From Rehmannia glutinosa (Eukaryota; Streptophyta; Magnoliopsida; Lamiales; Orobanchaceae): 64,000 nucleotides of DNA. The position numbers were made by a program, and so were the translations under genes. The notes under the pieces were generated by a model, which ran no database searches, was not told the DNA's origin, and worked only from the letters and a program-made list of their open reading frames with translations. Below, piece by piece: positions 34,401 to 46,646 of the stretch. The stretch is from NCBI GenBank assembly GCA_016081115.2, contig JABTTQ020003456.1, positions 992,001 to 1,056,000 of the forward strand. The letters run 5' to 3'. Position 1 is the stretch's first letter. Every line of letters begins with the position of its first letter.

Positions 34401-36585
34401 GTTTTAATCACCGAGCTCACAAGGATGACAACTTCATGTGTATTCATTTGTTGTTCCTTCTCCACTTCGCCTCCAAGATTCGTTAGGAGTCACCGCAGAT
34501 CCTCCGACCTTGCCGCAGTGGAGAGAGTTTTTCCCTCTCGCTGGCACACCACCGAGTGACTTGGGATGGGGTCACTGCGTCTCCGGACTTGGTTGTTCCT
34601 TTGAGTGTCCAGCCATTGGGCAGGTGGTAAGACACCTTCGTTAGGGGTTGGTTCGACCGGGGTCCCCATAATCCCGCCATCGCCAGTTCCTTTAACACCT
34701 TCTTTCTTTGTGAGTGGGAAAGTGGTGGCAACAACAACTGTGGCAATATGCTGCACCACTCCCATCGTATCAATCTCCAGCTGTGATGTGGAAGACTCTG
34801 TCCTTCCAATTCTTCTGGGGGCCCTGGATTCCCGCATGGCTTGCTGCATCTCCAATTTTTCTGCAGCAGCAGCAGGATCCATATCCTCATCACTTCCAGA
34901 GAGAATGTCAAGATGAGGATGTGTATGATCAGCTGGTTCCAGTAAAGGGACAACATCGCCTTTTCACGAGTTTCAGCCTTTCCTCTGCCGCGCCGCTTCT
35001 CCTTGTCTTTGAAGATCTGCAAGATATCTATGTAGTTTTCTTCATCCAGTGCTTGGACCACATTGGTCAATCCGAGAAAGTTCAACAGTTCGTCTTCTTC
35101 TTCAATAAATTCTGGTCTTTGAAACTGTTCCCTGGATCGACTCAGCTTCCACTTCCTCTATTCTCGCAGATGATTTTGGATGTCTGGATATGGTGGGGAT
35201 AGGATCATCACATCATCATCTTTATCATCTTCTCCCTGTTGTCCCTCATTCTCAGGGATTGAAGGTAGCAAACTTTGGTGCTCCACACCCTCAGCAGCGT
35301 CTGTTGCAGGAGGGGATACAACCCTGTCAACAGGAGAGTTTGCTTTCTCACCGCTTTTTGCGTCTCAAATTGCTCGGACTACAGCTTGTGTCTTCAGTTT
35401 GCCTCTGTTGATCGGCTTGAGCAGACTTGGCTGTTTCATCTATAATTTCTGGAGACTCTACTTCTTCAACAGTCTCCCAGATTCTGTTTTCACTGAGTGG
35501 CCGACTCGGGTTTCTCAAGCTTAACGCTTGAAGATTCTTCTTCTTTTAGTCCTTACCAGAGGGATTTTGGCTCGAATATTGTTTCTTCCGAGTCCCGGAC
35601 GTGGGGGCCGGTGTTGTTGTCTTTTTCTCGAGGAGGCCGCCTCGGCTTATCGTCCTCCTTTTTTTGACAACCGGAGAAGGTATTTGAGGTTCCTTTCACT
35701 GCGGCTGCAGGGGCAGGTGCATCTTTTGTTTTTTTTTTTTCCGCAAGAGCAAGTAGCTTCTTCTTTGTACCGCAGTGGCGCTTCTTCTCGAGGAGAGGAG
35801 GAGACATTTGCTTTCTTCAAGGCCACTAATTCTCCTCACTTGTATCGCCTCTCATGGAGTATGCTCTCTCTCGTGCTCGGATAGGTTAGACCGAACATTT
35901 TTCTTGTTGACATGGAACGCCTTTCCATGTCGAAGAGGGACTCTTTCACTTCCATCATCCGGCCAATCACCAGGCCGCACTCCCGGGATTCTCCAAATGT
36001 ACCATCCTCTTGAAGGATTTATTCCCAATATTCTCGCAGAGTCAGATACGAACTCAACCAGCTTCACCTTTTTTCTTCAATGATCGCACCATCACGATCA
36101 ACTTAGTTTTGACAGTTGATTAAAGCTTCCAAATTTGATATCAATGCACTTGGCAACAATATCCAAAGAACTTGTGGTAGTCTTCCTTCAAAGCCTTCTT
36201 CTCGCTTGTGTAGACAACCTTCGCAAGACGGGCTTGGCTACTTCCACCAGTTAACATCACTTTTCATAAATCTCCCTGACTCCTTCCACGCAAGAATAAA
36301 TGTTCTCGCCAAATCCTGGCGGTGATGGTAAACTCTTTTTCCGTGAACAGAGGATCGATGCCCTCATCGCGTGAACTTCGCCGTTCACGAGAATCGCGAC
36401 CTCTTCCACGTAGGTCATCGAAAACTCCATCGTGAAAAACGGTTCCAATTGACTTTTCCAGCTTCTTTGCTATCTTCTTCACAAGCGGTGTCGCTGCACT
36501 TTGTTTGAGCATGTCGTCGAAATCCACAAAGAGACCCAGTGTGGATTTGCTTTCCCAACTTGACAAAATCATGAGTAGATGCCAT
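31420..36585 (-). pseudogene. Accessory ORF of element A (env-like position)
   Basis: Starting at ATG 36585 with MASTHDFVKLGKQIH, the minus strand in changing frames encodes a long charged protein. Pieces include IAKKLEKSIGTVFHDG, a K/P-rich part (35800-35550), an acidic stretch with NFLGLTNVVQALDEENY (35085 on), a Gln/Glu-rich coiled coil (32901-32551) and a Lys/Glu-rich C-terminus ending near 31420. The same ORF occurs in elements A' and B. Its position after pol matches the extra or env-like ORF of SIRE-type elements. I see no signal peptide, membrane segment or known enzyme motif, so an envelope role is not supported; a coiled-coil or nuclear protein fits better. Upstream lies a TATA box and leader. 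A hAT MITE (33697-34273) interrupts it. Confidence 0.55.
33697..34273. mobile_element. hAT-type MITE in accessory ORF
   Basis: TIRs TAGGGATGGCAACGGGGCGG and inverted CCCGCCCCATTGCCATCCCT then A. Perfect 8-bp TSD GTCTCAAC at 33689-33696 and 34274-34281. Length 577 bp, AT-rich interior, no gene. Confidence 0.92.
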
Positions 36586-36900
36586 TTCTCGATGTTTTAC
36601 CGAACGAAACTTGGAAAATGAACTTTGAGGATTTGTAGGGTTTTGAGAGAAAATTCCTTTCTTTGCTTTCGAGAGAGAGATGAACAGTTTTGGTAAAGTG
36701 AGAGAAAATTGGACGAAACGGTATATGTATAGGTTATGAAAGGACGTGCGGGTGGTTTTTGAAATTTGATCAAGATCAACGGCTCAGATTTTGCACGCTG
36801 ATTAACATTTAATTTCTCGCATTTAATGCGGCAGCATTTATATCCAATCATAAGATTGGTATGCAGCTTTTGAATGTACACATCATAATTATGCTGATGT
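36586..36900 (-). promoter_or_regulatory. Internal TATA and leader of accessory ORF
   Basis: On the minus strand ATTGGATATAAATG (about 36837-36850) lies about 250 bases before the ATG at 36585. It is followed by a CT-rich leader with CATCTCTCTCTCGAAAGC and CAAAACCCTACAAATCC, which look like a plant 5' UTR. The TATA (ATTGGATATAAATC) recurs in A' near 56804-56818 and in B near 63536-63550 at similar distances from each ATG. Confidence 0.45.
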
Positions 36901-37199
36901 CATTCTTAAAAATATTCCCGCTTGGTAAAAACGACTGCGTTTTTGCTCATAAATGACTCAAAGCTTATTCCTTAGCTGATTTAACTCTTCTCTCTTTGCA
37001 CATAAGCACTCAGCTGTCAACTAACTCGATGCAACTGATTCTCCGATACGGTTGATTCACTTAGCTGATTTTAGAGTTCAGCTCTTTTTCATCTTTTCGT
37101 GTTTCATCTCTTTTCTTTGAGTCTTCTGAGTGTCAACTCAGCTCAATTAACCCTAATTCATGCTTGAGTTCTTCAAATCTTGATTCACATAATGGGTTT

Positions 37200-40100
37200 T
37201 TCGAATATATCGCCTAACCGCTTATCGCTTGAGATATATTCCAAGGTGATGTCCTTCCTTTCTCGCATGATCAATGAAGTGATATCTCGACATCAATGTG
37301 CTTTGTTCTTGAGTGCAATACAGATTTTGAGTGATTGCAATTGCACTTGTGTTATCACACATAATTGGAATTTCCTTTTCTTCAACTTCATAGTCTCTCG
37401 CTTGTTGTCTCATCCATAAGATTTTGCACAACAATGCCGCCCGCAGCCTATGTATTCTCGTTGTGGATGTGGCTATTGAATTTTGCTTGCTAAACCAGAA
37501 ATTAGCCTATTTCCAAGCATTTGACATGTGTCTCGATGTATTCTTCCTCAACTCTACATCCAACATAGTCGAGTCCGAATACCCAATTAGCTTGAATCCA
37601 CCTTCCTTGATACCATAAGCCAACTTCGCTTCCTTTCAAGTATTTCAAGTTTCTCTTCGTCGCAATATGTGGCTTTCTTTTGGAGCAGATTGAAATCTTG
37701 CACATACACCTACATCAAAGGTGATGTCCGCCGCTTGTCGTAAGATAGAGCAATGATCCAATAAGTACTCAGATCTTGTTTGATCCATGTGCTTGCCATC
37801 CGCATCCATATCCATTTTGATCGATGTATTCATTGGTATTTTCACGTAAGACTTTCTTCCATACCAAATTTCTTCATTAAATCTCGGTGTATTTTGTCCG
37901 ACTTATGAAGGTTCCATCCTTCACTGTTTCACTTGATTTCAAGGAAGAATGTCGCTCTCCCATCATGCTCATTTCAAATTTGCTTTGCATAAGATTTGAG
38001 GATTTATCACACAGACTCTCTTTGTTTGTGGATCCAAAGATGATGTCATCCACATATATTTGAACAAGCAAAGATACTCTTCCCATCTTGAATTCTCAAG
38101 AGTGTTCTATCCACTTTGCCTTTTGTGAATCCGTTCTCGGCCAGGAATTGTGATAATGTATCATACCATGCTGGGTGCCTGTTTCAATCCATATAAAGTT
38201 TTCTTAAGTTTGTATACCTTATCTCCAAGAGTCTTCTCGCTTCAAATCCCGGAGGTTGCTCAACATATACTTCTTCCTCCAATAAACCGTTGAGAAATGC
38301 GCTCTTCACATCCATTTGATATACAATGAAGTTCTTGTGAGTCGCATAGGCAAGAAACATCCTTATGACTTCCAATCTTGCCCAGAGCAAATGTTTCATC
38401 AAAATATATCCCTTCTTCTTGGAAATACCATTTTGCTACCAATCTTGCTTTGTTTCTTACCATAGAACCTTCCTCATTCATCTTGTTTCGAACACCCATT
38501 TAGTGCCAATAACATTTTGATGGGTAGGTCTTTGAACCAATTCCCACACTTTGTTTTCTTTCAAACCGATTCACTCTTCTTGCATGGCTTGAATCCAATG
38601 TGTGTCATCCAATGCTTGTGACACATCTTTTGGCTCTTTTTGTGAGATGAAACAAGTGAACATAGCTTCTTGCTGAGTTTTGATCTGGTTTTTACACCTT
38701 CTCTTACATCTCCAATGATTAGTTCGGTGGATGGTCTCTCCCATCTCACATCAGTTGGAGTAAGTTAGCCGGATTGATCGTGCCTTGCACTGTGTTATTT
38801 TGATCACTCTCTCATCATCACTTAGCTACTGCATTTTCCACTGCCTTTGAGACTCGCCTATCTCATCTTCATCCTGGGTTTATAATTCCATCTTAGCTTC
38901 AACATAGGGACTCTTTCGCATGGTAGTCGATTCAAACTTATCACCGACTCTTCAATGTCTTCTCCATTTACATTGGGATCATCAAACACCACATGGATGG
39001 ATTCTTCGTAGAACCATTGTCCTCTTGTTGAGCACTCAGAGGCTTTGCTTTCACCGAGTATCCCAAAAAGATACCTTCATCGCCTTTTAGCATCAAAAGC
39101 CTTTAAGTTGTCTTTGTCATTGTTATGGATGAAGCATTTGCATCCAAATATTCTAAAATATGCAACATTTGGCTTTTCCACGTCCAAATCTTATAGGGAG
39201 TCTTTGTTAATCGTCTGCTTATCATGCATCTATTTTGAGTATAGATGTCGTGTTTATCGCTTTCACCAAAATCTTTAGCAAACTTACGCTTCACCTAACA
39301 TGGTCCTTGCCGCCGCTTTTGAGAGTCCCTGTTCCTTCGCTTCAGAACTCCATTTTGTTGTGGAGTCCTCGCCGATAATTCATGACCAATAACATTTTCA
39401 ACACAATATCGAAGTTATTACACTATTGACAAACTCGGTTCCTTTGTCGATCTTATTTTGATAATGGTTTGACTCTTCTCATTTTGGATTCTCTTCATAC
39501 ACTGTGGTAATTTCTGCAAAGTTTCTTTCTTCTTACACATGAATATTGTCCATGTGTATCTTGAGTAGTCATCTACTACCACCAAGGTGTATTTCTTCCC
39601 ACTTATGCTAGCTGGTTCAACTGGACTAAATAGATCCATATGTAGCAGGTGCAATATTCTTGTTGAAGATGGGCATGTTTTTTCTTTGAATGATGATTTG
39701 ATTTGCTTTCCCATCTGACATGCATCACATACACTCTCCTTCTTGTATACTGAGTCTGGAAGTCCTTTCACAAGATTACTTCTTGCAAGTTTGTTGATAG
39801 TTTTGAAATTCAGGTGACTCAGCTTCTTATGCCACAGCCAACTTGATTCAGCTGTGCTCTTTGCTAGCAGACAGGTGCTTGATGTTGCAGTTGACCAATC
39901 TACTACATACATGTTCTTTTGTCTGCATCCTTGCAACACTACTTCATTAGATTCAGTGTTCTTGATTTGGCACACTCCCATATTGAATCCAACATTATAG
40001 CCCTTGTCACAGAGTTGACTTATGCTTAGTAAGTTGAAATTGAGGCCTTCTACATATGCAACATCTGTAATTTCTAATCCATTTTTCTTGATGGATCCAA

Positions 40101-40263
40101 TGCCTCTTATTTCTCCTGGAGCTTCATTTCCTCCAAATATGACTTTTGCACCTCTAACCTCCTTGAATTTTGACAGATTTTTCTTGTTTCCTGTCATGTG
40201 TCTGGAACAACCACTATCCATGTACCATGTTCCTTGGCACTCAGCTGCTCCTTGAATCTGCAA
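37200..40263 (-). pseudogene. pol of element A (protease, integrase, RT, RNase H)
   Basis: An intact 281-codon stretch (40263-39418) has the aspartic protease motif WYMDSGCSRHMTG, the GAG-pre-integrase domain (WLWHKKLSHLNFKTINKL), the second half of the integrase zinc finger (CDACQMGK) and the start of the catalytic core (HMDLFSPVEP, VVVDDYSRYTW). Frames then shift. RT is seen in QMDVKSAFLNGLLEEEVYVE (near 38300) and the catalytic IYVDDIIFGSTN (near 38050). RNase H is seen in MCDNTSAIAITQN and RYHFIDH (37370-37260). The order is that of Ty1/copia. The RT-RNase H half has several one-base losses, some at former CTG/CAG sites, so no full polyprotein can be made. Confidence 0.85.
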
Positions 40264-40272
40264 ACAAGGAAA

Positions 40273-42600
40273 TTAGGTTTTAGGTACCCATATTTGTCTG
40301 GGTCCTGAGGGGTTAGTATTGTAAGATGATCCAACCAACCTATAGCCAAATGCTTTGACTTTAAGAGGTTGCCATCTATCAGTGCCATAATCATAATTAA
40401 TTTTAGCAAATTGCTTAGGGGTTTTAGGTTCATACAACTGTCTCTTTTGTCTGTATGCCTGTGCATGTGTTTTAGCAATTGCCTTCCTTGGGTAATTGTG
40501 ATATCTCTGAGTGTAGTGCCTAGGTGCATATGTGTGCTGATGATAGCTCTTATGCCTTTGGAATGGCCTTTGCTGAGTTCTAGGCCCTTGCCATTTAGGT
40601 TTATATTCCATAGGTCTTTGCTGATAGTTCACATTATTCCAATCAGCTTGGCTTGGGTACTTTCTATCATTCCCATCATATGTGTTCCTTTTATAGAACT
40701 TCTGGGGCTTTAGGTAGCTCTGTTTCTTCTTTACAGAGTATTTCTGTTTGGAGTTTGCTGAGGAACTCGGTGGATTTCTTCTCGCTTGTCCTCTCACCAC
40801 TCAACGGCATTTGTTTTTTTTTCTTTATAACCAACGCCAGTTTGCTTGTGATTGTGCTTTGGAATAAATGTGTGTGCACCATTTGGAGTTTTGGATTTTT
40901 GAGACGCTTCATTACTTGAAGATCCTTTTTCCAAAATCGCTTTTGGAGCTTGACATAGCACAGAGGAATTAAATCCTAAGCCTGTCTTATCTCCACATTC
41001 TCTTTGACTCATAATAAGATCATCCAAGGATTTAGATGCCTTAGTGAATGAGGCAATCACATTTTTGAGGTCATTCTCCTCTTTTCTATAGCAGCCTATC
41101 TATGCTATTAACTTAGCATTTTCAGCCTTTAGACTTTTATTCTCATCGCCTATGTGACTTAGAGTACTCACCGTGAGTTTGGCTTTTGAGTAGGTTGTTT
41201 TCCTCATTTAGTAGTGTGTGTGAGGATTTAATGTGTTCAAAGTCTTTCATCATTTTGCCTAATGAATCATAAAGATCAGTGGGTGATGAAGTGTGTGTGT
41301 CACAATCACTATCACTAGTATCTGAGTGTGATGAGTTAGAGTGTACCTCATCTTCTTGGTCAGGTTGGTCTTGTTCTTTGGCCATTAGACAGATCAAGGC
41401 TTCTTCTTCAGAGTCACTTGAGTAGTCAGCTTCACTACTCTCCGAGTCTGCTGTGTCTTTTGACTTGACTGTCTCAGCGGTCTCTGCAGCCAACATTGCC
41501 TTTTTCTTCTCTTGTCTTCTTTCTCTGAAGACTTTTCTTTTCTCTTCATTCATGTATTTGTTGACTACAGGATATGGGCATTCAATGGCATAGTGACCGG
41601 GTTGCCTGTAGTTCCAGCATAGATTTTCAACTTTTTGATCAGCTATTTCCATTCTTAGATTGTCAGCTCTTTGATACTCAGCCTTTTGATGCTCTGCTCT
41701 CTTGGTTGGCCTATTTTCCCTTGACTTGGAGGGAGCTGAGTGTCTTCTGGAGGATTCACCTTTGCCTCTCGTGTAGTTCTTGTTGAAGAACTTGTTAAAC
41801 CTTTTAACCATCAGGGCTATCTCCTCTTGGTCAATGACCTTCTTTGACCTCAGCTCTCTTGCCATCCTTAACAATTAGAGCAGCTGTTTTGGGCACAACC
41901 TGTCTCCTCTTGGTCTTTTTCTTCTCAGCTCAAATTGTAGGCTTTGAGATCGAGAATAGCTCATGGTTAGATGTCTTTGATAGGTCCATGGAATGTCTCG
42001 AGCCATGACCTTCATTTCCCATTCACCGAGACTTCTTAGAATTTTCACACACATTTCCTTCTCGTGTATATTCTTTTCAAGTGCGTATAGTTCATTAGTA
42101 ATTTCGTGGAACCGAGCATCCGCTTGATCCAAAGGTTTCTCCCGCAAGCATCTTAAAGTTTTCAAATTTTTGTACAAAGAACAGATAGTTTATTTTCCTT
42201 GATTTGCTTCCGAGCCTTCACAAATCAGGGTTAGCTTGTCCTGCATTTCTTTTGCCGTTTTGCATGATTTGACTTTGTTGAACATGGCTTTGTCCAAGGT
42301 TTTGTAAAGAATGTCCTTGGCCACGTTGTCCAAGTGATATATTTTCCTGTCATCATTTGTCCATTCAAATTTCTTGGTTTTTCAACCATAGCCGGGTCCG
42401 GGAGCAACATCCTCTTCTCCTTCACCGCAGTTCTCCTCTCCTTGGTGTGTTCACTTTTAAGATTTGCAGTGGTCCATCTTCTATTACTATCCACATTTCA
42501 TCGTAATGCTAATAGATGAGCCTCAGATACGAATTTTCCAATCATCAAATTATTCAATTGTGAACATAGGGATGCGTGTCAAATTTGCTTCCATGATAAT
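40273..42600 (-). pseudogene. gag of element A
   Basis: The minus strand holds a UBN2-type gag (near 42380-41880; the frames cover DNVAKDILYKTLDK and FHEITNELYALEKN). A 243-codon piece follows (41874-41143) with a basic patch, a CCHC knuckle remnant and a Ser/Asp/Glu-rich stretch. A basic QRPF/HYTQRYHN-rich tail (40800-40273) ends the ORF. The knuckle reads CWNYRQPGHYAIEC, with tyrosine where the second cysteine is expected. The ORF ends with a TAA at 40273-40275; the pol ORF continues in the same frame. Gag of SIRE-type elements is unusually long, which fits. Confidence 0.75.
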
Positions 42601-42707
42601 AACTTTGCCGATTAAAAGAGTTTTTTTTTTTGAAAGATCAAGTGCTAAAGCAAGCTTTGAAAGATTAGAGATCTAGTTCAAGAACTGCCAAGGGAAGGCT
42701 CAATGAA

Positions 42708-42723
42708 CCAACCGCCGATACCA
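42708..42723 (-). other. Primer binding site of element A
   Basis: TGGTATCGGCGG starts two bases inside the 5' LTR border on the minus strand. It matches the initiator-methionine tRNA primer site TGGTATCAGAGC in its first seven bases and is diverged after that. Confidence 0.7.
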
Positions 42724-42725
42724 CT

Positions 42726-44284
42726 TGTAGGTCCCGGGGTGTGAGTGTAAGGTTTAGAAGGGGGGTTGAATAAACCTTACCAACTTTTAAAATTTAGTCC
42801 TTTTAAAAACGTTCAGAGTTAATACTTCATAGTTGAGTCCTTGATGGACAGCTAAGTTAGTTAATCAGCAGAGTTAGTCTCTCAACGCACTGATCGAGCC
42901 GTTGATAGAATAACTCAACTGTTTTGACTAAAGACTTAACTCGACTGTGATATGTTTTCAGCGGAAGACTTAACACCCTTGAATTTTGGTTTAAGTTTGT
43001 TTTAGTACTTGGTTTTAGCACTTTGTTGATTATCAATTGGATAGAAAATTTATCAGCAGATATTAAAGTAATGTGCAGAAATTAAAGTCTTTAAAATGTA
43101 AATGACACAATAAATTTTATAGAGGTTCGAAGATGGGGTAATTCTTCTACTCCTATCTTCTCCAACTCCTGGAGGAATCCACTAAGTATTGATCAATATA
43201 CAAAGTGGTTATCAATCCAGATGCAAGTTTTGATCACACAGCTGACTTGATCCTTGGGACTCGGGCCCCGAGATGCATTGGTCACACAACTAGCTTCTCG
43301 CACGACTCAGCCTTTCTTCACAGGCGTACCGGCTTTACTACAGCCCACTTGCTCAAGTTTCTTGGATTTGATCACAAAGCCCTCCAAATAACTTAAGACC
43401 GGTTCGACTTGAACCTTTCTACAATCCTTCGTGGAATGTAGACCCCTTGATTCTTCAAATGTTTCCTCTTCAACCGATTGAAGTCGTCTTTCCTTCACAG
43501 ATGAGTGTTGGATTGATTTCCTTCGTGAATGTAGGCTTGAGGATTGCTTGAATGACTTGAGAAATTTTTAGGTTACATATATTGCTTTCTTGCTTATATT
43601 CGCTTTTTTCGATAGTCAAGGTAACCTCTTCTCAAAGTGATTCCTCGCCTTTTATAGTGTTCTTTTGAAAATTTTGCCCGTTGAAGAAATAGGTTAATTT
43701 TCAAAAGACACTTGTGGTCGTTGGCTTGTCTTATTGCAGTTCTTGGAATTGACATTTCCTCGTATGAATGATTCTTGACTTTTCGACTTCCGACACAGTG
43801 CAGAGCTTCCCATCGTTTATTCATTTTGCACGCTTCGATCGAGCACTTTAAGAAAGACAAGATGGAAGTATTACTTGTTTAAGTAATTTTCTTGACTTCT
43901 CGGCAACGGATATTTTTCGCTTATCTCGACTTGACCGCATTTTCTTGACTTCCCATGTGACTTCGAGTCGGCTTTCAATCATGGGTGACTCTTCTTCCGT
44001 CACTTTAACTGATACTTGATTGTCTTGAGTTGACTTGATCGACATTTCACTCACCGCACCTTCAACGAGTTCCTGTCTTCTCTTCTTTGCCACACTCACC
44101 GCCTCACAACGCAGAGTCTTCCTTTTAGTCTTGATTGACTTCTTGCATGTTCAGCATAGCTAACTTAACTCAGCTCGACCAGCCCTATCTATTACAATGC
44201 AATTTACAACAAAAAATGGGGTGCCAACTTTCTATTCTAAGTTTTGCATGGCATTCATCAAAATCTAAAAATAATTTCCCAACA
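42726..44284 (-). repeat. 5' LTR of element A
   Basis: 1559 bp with TG...CA ends, colinear with 28124-31125 (insertion excluded) and more distantly with 50298-51819 and 57042-58549. Confidence 0.92.
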
Positions 44285-44303
44285 ATCCTAGAATAGAAGA
44301 TCT

Positions 44304-45550
44304 CATCCAAAAAACTCATCAAATTGGGATTAACCTTGTGCTCCATTGGTAGATACTTGTGTTGTCAGAGAGATTGACATGGGTACGGTCTCATACGAGT
44401 GTGTGCCCTTCTCATACAATCCCCTATTGTACTAAAAGAAAACCCATTATATTTGTATTATTATATTTTGAAAACATGTTATTATTTACCACCGTCTATT
44501 TGGCCTCACAGTATCACCCCCTCCTTTATGGGGAAGGCATGGATTTTATCCTAGTAGAGAGTGTGTGTAAAAAAACATGTTATTATTTTGAAAATAGATA
44601 TTATTATTTTCTGAAAAATAAATTGTGAGAAACAAATACTTTAGGTGCGATTGGATATACTTTCATTTTGGAAATCTTCTTTCTATTAGAGAATAGTATA
44701 GAAAATTTGTTAGGGAGAATAAACTTTTTTCCTGGAGATGTGAATGGATATAGAATGAAAATGTAACGATGAAAAATGATATTATGTAGAAAAAATAAAA
44801 TAATGATTGGTAATTAAAAATATGTGAGCTAGTGAATAATAAATTTTATGAAAATTGTATAAATATGATTTGAATTTTTCGGAAAATGGGTAGATGTGAT
44901 AGGTGTAAGAAAAATGTAAAAAACAATGAGTGGGTTAATGTGTATTTTTTGAAAATTTTGATAGATAATCACATTTTGAGTTTGAAAAAAATTCTAACAT
45001 AACGAAAATATAAAATTTTGATAAGTAGCACAACGGTAGAACCTTAGATTGGTTTCCTCAAAAGGGCGAAAAAATAAAAAGGACCCAAAAAAAGAAAGGA
45101 ACCTTAGAATATGAGTTGACATTTACATGGGCCTTGCTCAGGTTATGTGAGGCCTACGAGTAAACAAATTGCTAGATCATAGCCCAATTGCGGTTGACTA
45201 CCAATGGATCGGATTTCAAATTTTTTTTTTTAGAAAGTAACACTTATATTTATATATATACCAAAAAAAATAATTAATGAATACAACCATAAAAACTAAT
45301 TATAAAAATAATGAAGTACACGATCACAAAATGAACAAATACTTACATGACTAAAGCCGATATGATCACCTAATCTTGGCAACTTGAAGAAGACCTCAAC
45401 CTTGAATTTTGTTTTATAAAAATTAATTGTTTTTCTAAGCTTAAATTTTGAATCTTGATTTTGATAATAAGTATGTCAATATGATATCCCAAAAGTGAAA
45501 CCTTTTGTGCACGCTTTAACTTCCTTTTCAGCTTTCCTATTATTCTCCTT
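44304..45550. other. AT-rich intergenic DNA
   Basis: Beyond the 14 MITE bases at 44290-44303 I see no gene. Open frames here are short and low-complexity. Confidence 0.6.
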
Positions 45551-46640
45551 GCCATGTTGTTTGGGAAGGTGAAATTTTTTCTCTATGGATTCATAATTGT
45601 TGACGTGCGTTTTGGTCAACAAGCAAAAATATATAAAGATGTGTTACGTGGAAACGGAAATAAGCCTCAGTTCAGGGCTAATTATGCCTTTCTATATATA
45701 ATTTCGAGCCGAAAGTCCTCGTCGGTTTTTTTTACAGCGTTGTGTTTACAAATGTCTTCTCTCTCTTGTTCTTTTCCTCATAAATGAGGCCCTATTTATA
45801 CTCATCTCATTAGTGGGCTTTTAATATCCACTATTACACTTAGCATTTAAATAATTAAAGTACGCATGCAGGCCAAGTGTTTGCCACTTGTCAACTCATC
45901 TGGTTGGCGTGTTGACAAATATCAGCTTAATCATGTTAATGATATACTTAGCCTTTCTTAACTGGATGGTTATCCTTTTAACTTTCCCGCCAAGACTGGG
46001 CTCAGGCAACCGAGCCTAATTCATGACATCATCAGGTCGGTTGCTGACATCACCAGGTCGGTCTGCGCTGACCTGGGTCCCATGTCTCCATGTGCTGAAT
46101 GGCCACGTGGATTAATTTCCTGCCAGCTCGGCTCGGGTGTCATCAATGACCCCCAAGTTTAATTTCGAGAGAAGAATTCTGAAGTCGGATTTAAACTTTA
46201 ATGCTAATCATAAGCTTTTAATGGGGAAGAGGAAACCTCAAAAGTCATCCTTCCACGACATCTGTCGTGTAGCAGTTAATGGCTGAAACGGCGCATTAAT
46301 TGTGGTATCATGATGACGGACACGTGGCAGCTCTTGGTTGGACCAACTCCGCGCGAGAATCGAAGAAGTGGGACAATGGTGTCGATGGAACGTGGGGACG
46401 GACGCTTTCGATATTTCGATGGCTTTTAAGACCGAAAGGACACGTTTTTTGAGTTAGTGTCTCAGTTTTCGAGGGAACTTAACCTATAAATACCCCTTTC
46501 ATCCTTCATTCTATACTTTTGCATCTTTTATCGTCCGTGCAAAATCCCTTGAGAGCGAGCAGAAATTCCTGGTCGGTCTTTAGAGTTCAGAGTCTCCAGG
46601 GTTAGGTATTTTTCTAAAAACTTTCTTTCTTTTTATTTCA
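45551..46640 (+). repeat. Probable LTR/promoter of a gypsy-type element
   Basis: Contains several promoter-like features and a TATA (CCTATAAATACCCC, about 46481-46494), then a CT-rich leader leading to the ATG at 46647. GC content rises from about 45980. The outer border is not defined and no matching second LTR is in the window. Confidence 0.4.
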
Positions 46641-46646
46641 AATAGA

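Larger units (their letters stand above)
28124..44284 (-). mobile_element. SIRE-like copia retrotransposon (element A)
   Basis: Read on the minus strand, a 5' LTR (44284-42726), a primer site TGGTATCGGCGG (42723 downward, partial match to tRNA-iMet), gag, pol, a long accessory ORF, a polypurine tract and a 3' LTR follow in order. The element is flanked by the perfect 5-bp TSD ATCCT (28119-28123 and 44285-44289). LTR ends are TGTTGGG...CCTACA on the minus strand. Total length is 16.2 kb including a 1.4-kb MULE-type insertion in the 3' LTR and a 577-bp hAT MITE in the accessory ORF. Gag-pol order, the long 3' extra ORF and the overall size fit the SIRE/Maximus lineage. All genes have frame breaks. 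Confidence 0.9.

Noticed and set aside
34714..35524. Plus-strand open frames of 114-162 codons
   Set aside because: Shadows of the minus-strand accessory ORF; the minus frames match the same ORF in elements A' and B.
31420..36585. Calling the accessory ORF an envelope gene
   Set aside because: No signal peptide, transmembrane segment or fusion-type motif could be seen; only the position resembles env-like ORFs.
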